From Halohasta salina (GTDB taxonomy: Archaea; Halobacteriota; Halobacteria; Halobacteriales; Haloferacaceae), in the NCBI RefSeq assembly GCF_024178165.1, contig NZ_JAMZIE010000009.1:23663-87662 (forward strand): DNA of 64,000 nt. The letters run 5' to 3'. How positions within the stretch are numbered: the first letter of the stretch is position 1; the number at the start of each line of letters is the position of its first letter. Positions 9,101 through 15,689 of the stretch are shown here, piece by piece. A program made the translations under genes and the position numbers. The notes under the pieces are model-generated. The model was not told where the DNA came from. It saw only the letters and a program-made list of their open reading frames with translations, and searched no databases.

Positions 9101-10044
9101 TCGTCCCGATTACGGAAACGTCCGCAGCACGAGACCTGTTTGGCGATTCCCCTCGGTTCGCTCCCGGGGACGGCCTTGCTTGGGACGCGTTTGAGTCCGG
9201 AGAAACCCGGGTATACGATGATGTCCAGGCCGAGGGGCAACCCCACAATCCGAACACAGAGATTCGGAGTGAAATTCTCGTTCCACTGGGTGAGTATGGG
9301 CTCATGTCGACGGGGTCAGTTTCCACGCGGGTTTTTTCTGAGACGGACGTCGATCTGTTCCGGATTCTCGGTGCGACTGTCGAGGCAGCACTCGCACGAG
9401 CGAGTAGGGAGGAAGAACTACATCGACAGAACGAGCGACTCGACCAGTTCGCGAGCGTCGTTGCCCACGACCTTCGGAACCCGCTCTCCGTCGCGATGGG
9501 ATTCCTCGAAATCGCAGAGGAGACCGGGAACGCGGAGCACTTCGAGAAAGTAGAATCCGCACACGACCGAATTGAACGGCTCATCGAGGACCTTCTGACG
9601 CTGGCACGTGGGGAGACGACGATCGAGAATGCAGAGGAGATCGACCTCGAGAGTATTACGACGGAGGCGTGGGGATACGTCGACACTGGGGAGGCAACGC
9701 TTACAGTTGCAGATGGAGTTCCGACAGTCACCGGCGATGCAGGGCGGCTGACCCAGCTCTTCGAGAATCTGTTCCGGAATGCGGTCGAGCACGGTGGTGC
9801 CGACATCACGGTTACCGTGGGTCGACTGGATGAGAACGATGGGTTCTACATTGAGGACGACGGCAACGGAATTCCCTCGGAAAGGCGAGATGAAGTGTTC
9901 AAGCACGGCGTCACGTCCAGTGAGGGGGGTACCGGATTCGGGCTCTCAATCGTGGCCGACATCGCGAAGGCACACGGCTGGACGGTTTCGGTGACAGACG
10001 GAACCGATGGCGGGGCACGGTTCGAGTTCAAACGGTCCAAATAA
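6115..10044 (+). CDS. Multi-PAS/GAF sensor histidine kinase with pseudo-receiver
   Basis: This is a cytosolic histidine kinase of about 1309 aa with no obvious membrane segment. Domains in order: receiver-like (about 19-135), PAS (148-262), PAS (265-400), GAF (411-557), PAS (562-685), PAS (692-822), PAS (826-942), GAF (949-1096), HisKA (1102-1165, H-box VVAHDLRNPL) and HATPase (1200-1308, with ENLFRNAVEHG, EDDGNGIP and GTGFGLSI). The receiver has Ala72 (CIVTAYSL) where the phosphorylated Asp is expected, so it is probably not phosphorylated. The start is uncertain: the frame opens with TTG at 6115, a GTG at 6139 is possible, and no ATG lies before the domain. The divergent neighbour is the response regulator at 5984. 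Confidence 0.92.
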   Translation: MDNQISVTVLGTTGELDDPIRVLYVNSDPAFAELVQTKLQQTSTEIDYIHAVGIDEALHNLASDRIDCIVTAYSLDDSDGIGLTESIRQQNDDIPIILFTGQGSEEIASEATRAGVSDYIPVRSERDNFTLLAARIRTLASAARKQQEAEQTERRFRRTLERATDAIYSVDSDWRIEYMNEKMAERISRDPDAITGATIWEEFPSIVGTELEEKYRTAMETGESVSFEQYLPEPFDYWVEVRAFPDDDGMSVFSREITTEREREFELERSATILENVHDIVFVLNKEGDIEFANTAAKRVLTGDQSAQITGQQLETVVDDRISESDATRLSRTVESTLDGIEGDGGLTGLYDADLQLDLMVGDSKRTLDVRVTPFKNQKNKQVLVVARDVTEQSEVKRQLERERDALRDLQSVMAESGVSAELRLQNLLEVGCDTLGLEIGIVSRIQDSNYTVEAVHAPEADIEAGDQFDLDSTYCAEVVNTDSVRSFADAVSDGKEAHPAYREFELESYIGVPLVVDDTRYGTVNFSSPTTRVAPFGALERTFVELVAQLVSTELSRRGDRAELERQEFLFDRVQDIADIGIWEYFPSSGELIWSDGVRQIHGVAEDYEPTLDDGLEFYHPEDRETITAAVDQAIEDGEPYDLDLRIVRTDGEVRDVRAWGEYVEDTKRGGSALRGVFQDITERKAELREHRELAEEYEALLETSGDAIFLLDVDTDGTDPSFEFARLSPGYETQTGLTTEEVRGKTPREVFGDEQGAEIEANYTRCVEQRAPISYREELDVGDDARFWETSLAPVVVDGETVRVVGIARNVTEQVERERELEATNQRLESFIEATPLTVMEIDTDGNVIRWNDEAENMFGWSREEVLGEFNPMVPDEQQEEFASHRQRVLNGGRIRAKEIRRETKDGDKLDLLLSVAPITGPDGEVTSILAVLEDITEQKELEARLRSLQETAQQLSGAESSDEIGAIAVDAATEILDFDITGIWEYDGREDALVPITETSAARDLFGDSPRFAPGDGLAWDAFESGETRVYDDVQAEGQPHNPNTEIRSEILVPLGEYGLMSTGSVSTRVFSETDVDLFRILGATVEAALARASREEELHRQNERLDQFASVVAHDLRNPLSVAMGFLEIAEETGNAEHFEKVESAHDRIERLIEDLLTLARGETTIENAEEIDLESITTEAWGYVDTGEATLTVADGVPTVTGDAGRLTQLFENLFRNAVEHGGADITVTVGRLDENDGFYIEDDGNGIPSERRDEVFKHGVTSSEGGTGFGLSIVADIAKAHGWTVSVTDGTDGGARFEFKRSK

Positions 10045-10261
10045 CCACCCGTTGTCAGTGATCAAACTGATCCTGCAGCCTATGCATTGAAAACTCCAGT
10101 CTCAACTACTGCAGAGTGTAGTTGTACGCTTGGCGATGAACGTCGATGTGGTATTCCAGTTCAGCCGCTACCGCTTGTGTCGGGTATGCAGGGTAACGGT
10201 GACTGTACTCCATCGCTGTCTCTTGATTATCGATGTGTCCGCTTAATGGTTTGTGTCACAG

Positions 10262-10320
10262 AATGTCGGATTCAACCCCGGGGTCAAGCCCCGGGGCATT
10301 CTCCTTGTATTCTGTAAAAC
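10262..10320. repeat. IS200/IS605-type terminal hairpin relic (CCCCGGGG-TCAAG-CCCCGGGG)
   Basis: A perfect 8-bp stem with a 5-nt loop (10276-10296) sits in a sequence shared with about 59630-59690 and 63612-63660. The common core is GGGGTCAAGCCCC followed by an ACTCGCCTTG-like segment. Such sequences are typical of haloarchaeal IS200/IS605 ends. No transposase is attached, so this is a terminal fragment. It abuts the point where the alcohol dehydrogenase reading frame loses homology. Confidence 0.6.
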
Positions 10321-10606
10321 AGTGACCCCCGTGCCAACCGACACCCACGCGGTCACCGACAGACCACTCTGTGACCTCCTCTCCGATCGCGTCGACGCTC
10401 CCGACGACTTCGTGGCCTGGAATACGCGGGTACTCGATCGGTCTGGTGCCTTCCTTCACGACTGCGTCGCTGTGGCAAATTCCACAGGCGTCGACTGCGA
10501 TTCGAACCTCAGTATCTTCGGGCTCAGGAACATCGCGCTCGACGATCTCGAAGTCTGCGCCGGCTGCTGGAACCTCTACAGCGCGCATTGTTTCATCTGT
10601 GGACAT
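10321..10606 (-). pseudogene. Zinc alcohol dehydrogenase, N-terminal fragment
   Basis: This is the N-terminal GroES-like part of a medium-chain alcohol dehydrogenase. It has the zinc-ligand motif CGICHSD, then PGHEVVGSVDAIG and VGDRVGVGWHGG. The normal protein is about 330-350 aa. Here homology ends after about 93 residues, at a hairpin-rich IS200/IS605-type end, and the frame stops at 10256. The NAD-binding domain is absent from the window, so this is a truncated, non-functional gene. Confidence 0.88.
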
Positions 10607-10959
10607 GGCCGTATGGAAATTCGGTCCCGTCGGTGAAAAACGTCACCCGATTTGGTGGGCCTGTTGTCCGTATAGCGTATTTTTACCCTCTGGGAATGTG
10701 AGATCTGCAGCAAGGTCCACAGTTCGCATCGGAACTCGGTGTCCTGATCAGGTTCGACACAAAGCTCAGTGTTGGCTGTAGCGGCCGAGATAGTCGACAA
10801 GACTGTGGGTGTCCGTCTCTCTGGACTGGTGCCAACGTGTCCCCACAAGGACAGGGCCGAAAGTGGCCAACTGCTCACACGGAGAGAAACGGTCGGCGGA
10901 TACTCTGAGGGTAGCGACCTGATCAAGGCGCTTTTTATTGTCGGAACCGTGACAGGGGT
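10607..10959. promoter_or_regulatory. Intergenic region with TATA-like element for the downstream gene
   Basis: About 350 bp without a supported gene. TTTTTAT at 10932-10938 is centred about 25 nt before the ATG at 10960. This is the spacing of an archaeal TATA box driving a leaderless transcript. I see nothing else convincing in the stretch. Confidence 0.5.
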
Positions 10960-11664
10960 ATGGGATCGAACACCCTCGAGACAATCCTCGTCGCTGGCGC
11001 AACCGGAGCAACCGGGCGCGAAATTCTGCGGCTCGCCCAAACACGCGTCGACACCGTTCGTGCACTCACGCGGTCGCCTGACGCCGCTCCCGGGCTCCAA
11101 ACTGCTGGTGCTGACGAGGTGTTTGTTGACGATCTGTTGGCCCCAGAGGACCTGTCGGCAGCTGTTGCCGATGTCGATGCGGTACTGAGCGCCGTCGGGA
11201 CTGCGCCGACTGCACTCCGGTCTGGCCCGCCGTTCGTCGACGGGGCTGGCAACCGCACCTTGGTCAGTGCGGCAGCGGACGCTGGCGTCGACTCGTTCGT
11301 CATGGAGTCGGCCATCGGCGTCGGATCTGAGCCAGCAAGCCCGCTTGCGACGGCGTTCAACGCGTTTATTGGCCCGATTCAGGAGGCGAAGGCCACAGCC
11401 GAATCTGCAATCCGGGACGCACGGATCCGTCACACGATCCTCCGGCCTGGCATCTTGACGAACGGCTCACGGACAGACCTAGTGACGGCTGCCGAGCCGG
11501 GCGCGAAGCTCTGGGGAACGATTTCGCGAGCGGACGTCGCGCGACTCATGCTTTCGGCACCGGTGACACCTGCCGCAGCAGACCGAACGTTCGAGGTCGT
11601 CTCAATGCCGCGATTCCCCAGTCGGGACGCGGATATCGATTGGACGATGCCGGACGGACAGTAG
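10960..11664 (+). CDS. NAD(P)-binding atypical SDR (NmrA-like) protein
   Basis: This 234-aa Rossmann-fold protein of the atypical short-chain dehydrogenase group has the nucleotide-binding motif ILVAGATGATG at its N-terminus. VDAVLSAVG and HTILRPGILTNG are typical of NmrA-like and NAD-dependent epimerase-like proteins. No complete YxxxK catalytic pair is evident, so it may bind NAD(P)H as a sensor or act as a reductase. The substrate cannot be inferred. It is monocistronic, with a likely leaderless promoter. Confidence 0.82.
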   Translation: MGSNTLETILVAGATGATGREILRLAQTRVDTVRALTRSPDAAPGLQTAGADEVFVDDLLAPEDLSAAVADVDAVLSAVGTAPTALRSGPPFVDGAGNRTLVSAAADAGVDSFVMESAIGVGSEPASPLATAFNAFIGPIQEAKATAESAIRDARIRHTILRPGILTNGSRTDLVTAAEPGAKLWGTISRADVARLMLSAPVTPAAADRTFEVVSMPRFPSRDADIDWTMPDGQ

Positions 11665-11695
11665 CACAACGAAGTTAGAGATCATATTGGCAATA

Positions 11696-11730
11696 GAATG
11701 TCCCTCCGGGCATTCAGGCTCCTTCGAGCC
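11696..11730. terminator. Two consecutive short hairpins downstream of the SDR gene
   Basis: GAATGTCC/GGGCATTC (11696-11715, 8-bp stem including one G-T pair) is followed at once by GGCTC-CTTC-GAGCC (11717-11730). The pair begins 32 bp after the SDR stop codon. It may terminate transcription or be another IS200/IS605-type end; no T-run follows. The function is uncertain. Confidence 0.35.
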
Positions 11731-11906
11731 AACATGAAGTCGACTCCCTCTGTGATGTTTGGTGAAATTGTATCTGTTCCAACATATGCGGATTGTCGTT
11801 TTTGAGGTAGTCAATGCCGGAGTCACGTTATTTCCCTGTAGTCACATATCCTCTTGCCCGGGTGTCTGAGAAGTCAAATAAACCCCTAAACCGCAGTACG
11901 GCTACG

Positions 11907-12153
11907 TGTTCATGGCTTTTGTTCAGTGTATGTGTTCAATAAAATTCTTCAATAGAAATGTTCATTAGTTGTGTTCAGCGCTGGTGTTTGGCATAACTGT
12001 TCAGTCCCGAAATTCAGGATAAGCACCCAAAATTTGTGTTCAAATTCCACATCTACTAATTGTGTTCATGAACAATATTCATTAGGTGTGTTCATTAGGT
12101 GTATTTATAATGTGTGTTCACTGTGTGTGTTCACTGTGTGTGTTCAATGCATG
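11907..12153 (+). repeat. 19-unit iteron array with exact 13-bp phasing (TGTTCA core)
   Basis: TGTTCA occurs exactly at 11907, 11920, 11933, 11959, 11972, 11998, 12037, 12063, 12089, 12115, 12128 and 12141. Every interval is a multiple of 13 bp. The skipped registers hold degenerate versions: TCTTCA at 11946, TGTTTG at 11985, AATTCA at 12011, TATTCA at 12076 and TATTTA at 12102. The registers at 12024 and 12050 are more degraded. The best unit is TGTTCATTAGGTG. The array lies just upstream of parA and is probably its centromere (partition site), operator or origin iterons. It is too short-period, and lacks spacers, to be CRISPR. Confidence 0.9.
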
Positions 12154-12221
12154 AGTCTACGTACTCAAACAATGAATGTGTCTGACGAAGTTTCAAGATG
12201 GATGTACACCATGTAGAGAAT

Positions 12222-13097
12222 ATGTTAGCCTACTCAACGTACAGTGAGGCAGGTGGGGTCGGAAAGACGACGACTGCAGCTAATTTGGCAGTGGCCCATG
12301 CCCGGGCAGGCCTCAAGCCACTGGTTGTCCCGCTGGATCCCCAGGACGGCGATCTCTCGCGGCTGTTCGGTGTCGACGACCAACGCACTGAGCCAGTCGA
12401 CAACATTGTTCGACATATGATCCGTCGACCGAAGGGCGACTTTGCTAATCTAATCCGATCTGTCGAAGGTGTCGATATCATTCCCGAACACAACATGCTC
12501 TCGGATATGGCAGAATACCTCCAGCGAGAGAAAGATCAGGCAGAAGCAATGGGCGAGGCCTTCGGGATGCATGCGCAGTTGCTGCGGGTGCTTCGAGAAG
12601 CTGGTGTGCCCGACAACTACGATGTCCTGATCTGTGACCCACCTGCCACAGAGGGGCCGCATCTATACAATGCGATCCATGCTACCCGATCGCTGGTTAT
12701 CCCCGTTGAACCGAGTGCGAAAGGCCGGGCAGCAGTCGAAGGCCTCGAATCACTTGTTGCGGGACTCGAGGATCAACTCGACGTCGAGGTTGGAGTCATG
12801 GCAGCCGTCCCGATCGGGTTCAAAAATACGCGTGACCAACAGTCGATCCTCGAGGAAATCGAGTACACGATCCCGGAAATCATCGGCGAGCGGGCTTCAC
12901 TGATGGAGGGCTGCTGGATGAAACAGTGTTCGGCATTCACCTATGTACGGGAACACCGTGACCGATCGCGGGACTACGAGATCGAGACGCTGGCACAGTT
13001 CGACCGGATCGCACGCTATCTCGAGGAAACCGCAGGGATCGAAGCTCCAAACCCACCTGAACCGGGTGACGTCGACCACGAGGTGCTGACCCCATGA
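12222..13097 (+). CDS. parA: ParA/Soj-type partition ATPase
   Basis: This MinD/ParA-superfamily ATPase has the Walker A motif SEAGGVGKTTTAANLA, DPQDGDLSRLFG, and the Walker B-like LICDPPATEG. It is predicted to drive plasmid segregation by ATP-dependent DNA binding. Most ParA proteins have KGGxGKT; here the signature Lys is replaced by Ala (AGGVGKT). I chose the ATG at 12222 because the fold starts there, although an upstream ATG at 12198 is in frame. It follows the 13-bp array and overlaps the next gene by 4 bp, the usual layout of centromere, ATPase and adaptor. Confidence 0.9.
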   Translation: MLAYSTYSEAGGVGKTTTAANLAVAHARAGLKPLVVPLDPQDGDLSRLFGVDDQRTEPVDNIVRHMIRRPKGDFANLIRSVEGVDIIPEHNMLSDMAEYLQREKDQAEAMGEAFGMHAQLLRVLREAGVPDNYDVLICDPPATEGPHLYNAIHATRSLVIPVEPSAKGRAAVEGLESLVAGLEDQLDVEVGVMAAVPIGFKNTRDQQSILEEIEYTIPEIIGERASLMEGCWMKQCSAFTYVREHRDRSRDYEIETLAQFDRIARYLEETAGIEAPNPPEPGDVDHEVLTP

Positions 13098-13519
13098 CGG
13101 GAATGAAAGAAGGCGCCGGCGAAGACCCCTTTGCAGAGGATACTGAACCACCGGCTTCCGATCCGGACCCATCTCCTGAGCCCGAAGTCTCCGAAGAGAC
13201 GGATGAGACGCCTGTCGCTACTAACGTAGATACGACCCCAGAGTCGACCGAGAGCGGACAATCCACCCAAACACGGATGCAGATACCCTACAAATATCGC
13301 CGTGACAGCGTCCAAGACGGTCGCGATAGGGTTCCACTGTTTCTACAACCAGAAACGAAGACTGCTGAGCGAGAAGCACTGAGAGAACTCGAAGAGCGCT
13401 TCGGCGACAATGTCTCACTGACGGATCTTCGAGAAGCACTGGTAAAGGTCGGACTCGAACATCTCGATGAAACCGAGGAACGACTCGAAGAATGGGGTTA
13501 CGGCATGACCTTCGACTGA
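13094..13519 (+). CDS. Small acidic protein, candidate ParA partner (centromere-binding)
   Basis: This protein of 141 aa is translationally coupled to parA (ATGA overlap). Residues 1-60 are disordered, acidic and rich in Pro, Thr and Glu. The C-terminal half has the order strand (RVPLFLQPET), helix (EREALRELEERFG), helix (LTDLREALVKVGLEHL). That is compatible with a ribbon-helix-helix-like DNA-binding fold, as in small centromere-binding proteins. I recognise no named family. The proposed role as adaptor for the 13-bp array is inferred from position and predicted structure. Confidence 0.7.
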   Translation: MTGMKEGAGEDPFAEDTEPPASDPDPSPEPEVSEETDETPVATNVDTTPESTESGQSTQTRMQIPYKYRRDSVQDGRDRVPLFLQPETKTAEREALRELEERFGDNVSLTDLREALVKVGLEHLDETEERLEEWGYGMTFD

Positions 13520-13549
13520 TATCGTAGTCGTACGGTGGCGGGACTTCTC

Positions 13550-14714
13550 GCTCTGATTGTTGTCTCGTTGGCCGGGACGACGAGATCGAGTCGCTGGTTT
13601 CGAACCCCCGCCCGATCGTCCGTGGCGAACCACCGACGCCAGTGTTGATCTCTGGGAAGACTGGGACGGGAAAGTCACTCGTCGCCCGCCACGTCGCCCA
13701 GACCGCAACTTCCGTCGCCGAACGCGAAGGGCTCTCTGTCACCGACATCTACGTCGACTGTTCGCAACACTCCACAGAGACCCGGGCAGCGTGTGCGACA
13801 GCGCGGGCGGCCAACCGCGCAGTCGGCGAACCGAAGAACGTCCCACTGACTGGACTGGGGGCCTCGCAGTACTACACGATGATCTAGGAGCTGTTCGAGG
13901 ACCTCGATGCCGCGGTCATCACCCTTGATGAGGTCGACCGTATCCAACCCGACGCCGACGGCAACCGCGACAATATCCTGATGCAACTCTCGCGGGCGCG
14001 GGAGGCCCAGAAAACCGACACCAACATCGGTATCATCGCCATCTCGAACAAACTCGACTACCCAGAGAAAATGAACCAGCGGGTCCGATCGTCGTTCGGC
14101 GATGCCGAGTTACTGTTTCCGCCGTATGATGCGAACCAACTCCGCGAGATTATGCACGCTCGCGAGGACGCCTTCTATGAGGGCGCACTCGACAGTGCGG
14201 TCATCCCACGGGCGGCGGCGCTGGCCGCTCGTGAACACGGCGATGCCCGGAAAGCGATTCGGATTCTGAAAAACGCAGGCGTGATCGCTGAGGAAAAAGG
14301 CGACACGAAAGTTCGAGAGGCTCACTTAGAGCAGGCCAAACACCACGCCGAAGCCGACCGCGTAGCCGAACACGTCTCGACCCAGACGCCACACGCCCGG
14401 CATATTCTGCTGGCGCTGGCGTTGCTCACCAAGAACGCCGATCCAGACGACGGCGAAGATGGCTACCGAACGACACATGTCTACGACGCCTACAAAACGG
14501 TGTGCGAGCAGGAAAGCACCGATCCACTGAAAATCGACCGGGTTCGGCAACTACTCGACGAACAGGCGTTTCTGGACATCATTGAGTGTCGACGGACCGG
14601 TGGCGGTCACCAGAAAGCACCTTTACGGCCCACCGTCTATTGAAAGACCCCGACGTGGTCGTTGAAGGCGTCGGCCACGATCCCGAGTTAGTCGCTTCGA
14701 ACATCGGACTCTAA
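13550..14714 (+). pseudogene. orc: Orc1/Cdc6 replication initiator, inactivated
   Basis: This is an AAA+ origin-binding ATPase relic. It shows LISGKTGTGKSLVARHV (Walker A), ITLDEVDRI (Walker B) and NKLDYPEKMNQRVRSSF (sensor I region and ISM). A winged-helix C-terminal half follows. Three lesions are visible. The N-terminus before VGRDDEIESL has no start. An in-frame TAG at 13885 splits YYTMI from ELFEDLDAA, consistent with Trp to stop. A frameshift near 14618 separates GGGHQK from the true tail HRLLKDPDVVVEG, which ends at 14714. It lies directly after parA and its partner, so the replicon module has lost this initiator. Confidence 0.9.
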
Positions 14715-14847
14715 ATCGGTGCGTCGGCTGTATTGGCGGCCGGAATCGACGGGATTTCACTTTGAATGAGGGGTGTAAAGCGATCGCCGGCCGCTCATGC
14801 AAAGAGGCGTGTGGTCGACGGAGCGAGAACGGACGAGACGTACTCAC

Positions 14848-15130
14848 TTACTGAAGCAACTCGGACACGCCGTCTGGCGTCGACACCGTCAGGTCACCCT
14901 CTAAGTCTTCGTCAAGCCGTTCGGCTGCATTCGTCACCATTTCTGGAACGACCAACACGCGCTGGTAGCGTTGTGTGCGGAATCCATCGAGTTGGTCGGC
15001 CACGCCTGTTGTCCGGTCGGCAAGTGCGTCGGCGATTTCGACCTCGACGACTAGACTCGCCGAGTCAAACGCACGGACGACGAGATCGGGACGGCCTTCG
15101 ATGCTGTCGATAGCGAGCCCGTCGTCGACG
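14848..15130 (-). pseudogene. Fragment of an unidentified plasmid-type protein
   Basis: The minus-strand frame encodes about 94 residues with good haloarchaeal coding character, including SIEGRPDLVVRAFDSASLVV, VADQLDGFRTQRYQRVLVVP and LTVSTPDGVSELLQ before a TAA. The frame is interrupted upstream by TGA and has no start, so only a C-terminal part remains. The PDLVV, EVEIAD and RVLVVP pattern recalls restriction-endonuclease-like or DNA-associated plasmid proteins, but I cannot name a family. Confidence 0.5.
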
Positions 15131-15689
15131 TGTTCGCAACGCGCTGATCAACCGACGATCGCGTAAAATAGTGGGAACGAAGAGGCGTTCAAGAGACGGT
15201 CGACGAGCCAGATACCTTCCGTGTGAGGCCGCTTCGGGAGTTGAAGATCTAATCAGAGCTGTATTAACCAACACTCATTGATTAGGCCATCTTGTGTTGG
15301 TTAAGATTCTACGCTCTTATGTAGACCTGCGGAATGTCCCTATATCTGCGGTCTACGGGCCCAAATGAGCGGATATGTCCTCCTCAGATCCTTCGGCCGG
15401 TTGCTTCGCCAGCTCGTTGATCTTTTATACCGACTTAGTCGGGTTACTCTTCGAGGAGAACGTCATACGTAGGCGATTCATTTATTAGAGGTTAATTCAT
15501 TTTACTTCGTATGCCTATTAAACATCAGATAATAGTTAATTTATACCGAATACTGTCAATAATTGTAGTGGTTCTTATTCGGTCGACACGATCAGCTTGT
15601 GGTCAGTGGTATGATACTTCGATCAGTGTGACACAGCCGAATTCCTGTCGGGATTGGTTGTTTCAGCCGACTGCCAGTGGGGTGTGACA
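15131..15689. other. AT-rich intergenic region
   Basis: About 560 bp with no supported gene. It contains the 11-bp inverted repeat at 15264-15304 and an AT-rich tract (about 15470-15570) before the large surface-protein gene. The tract probably contains that gene's promoter. I cannot pinpoint a TATA box among several AT-rich candidates. Confidence 0.4.
15264..15304. repeat. Perfect 11-bp inverted repeat TTAACCAACAC-N19-GTGTTGGTTAA
   Basis: The arms at 15264-15274 and 15294-15304 are perfectly complementary with a 19-bp spacer. A nearly identical structure (TTAACCAACAG-N20-CTGTTGGTTAA) occurs at 43066-43107. The spacers are unrelated, so the arms rather than the whole sequence are conserved. 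This suggests a protein-binding site or an origin-type element. Confidence 0.75.

Noticed and set aside
11907..12153. Possible CRISPR array before parA.
   Set aside because: The repeat core is 6 bp on a 13-bp grid with no spacers of CRISPR length and no cas genes. It is an iteron-type array.
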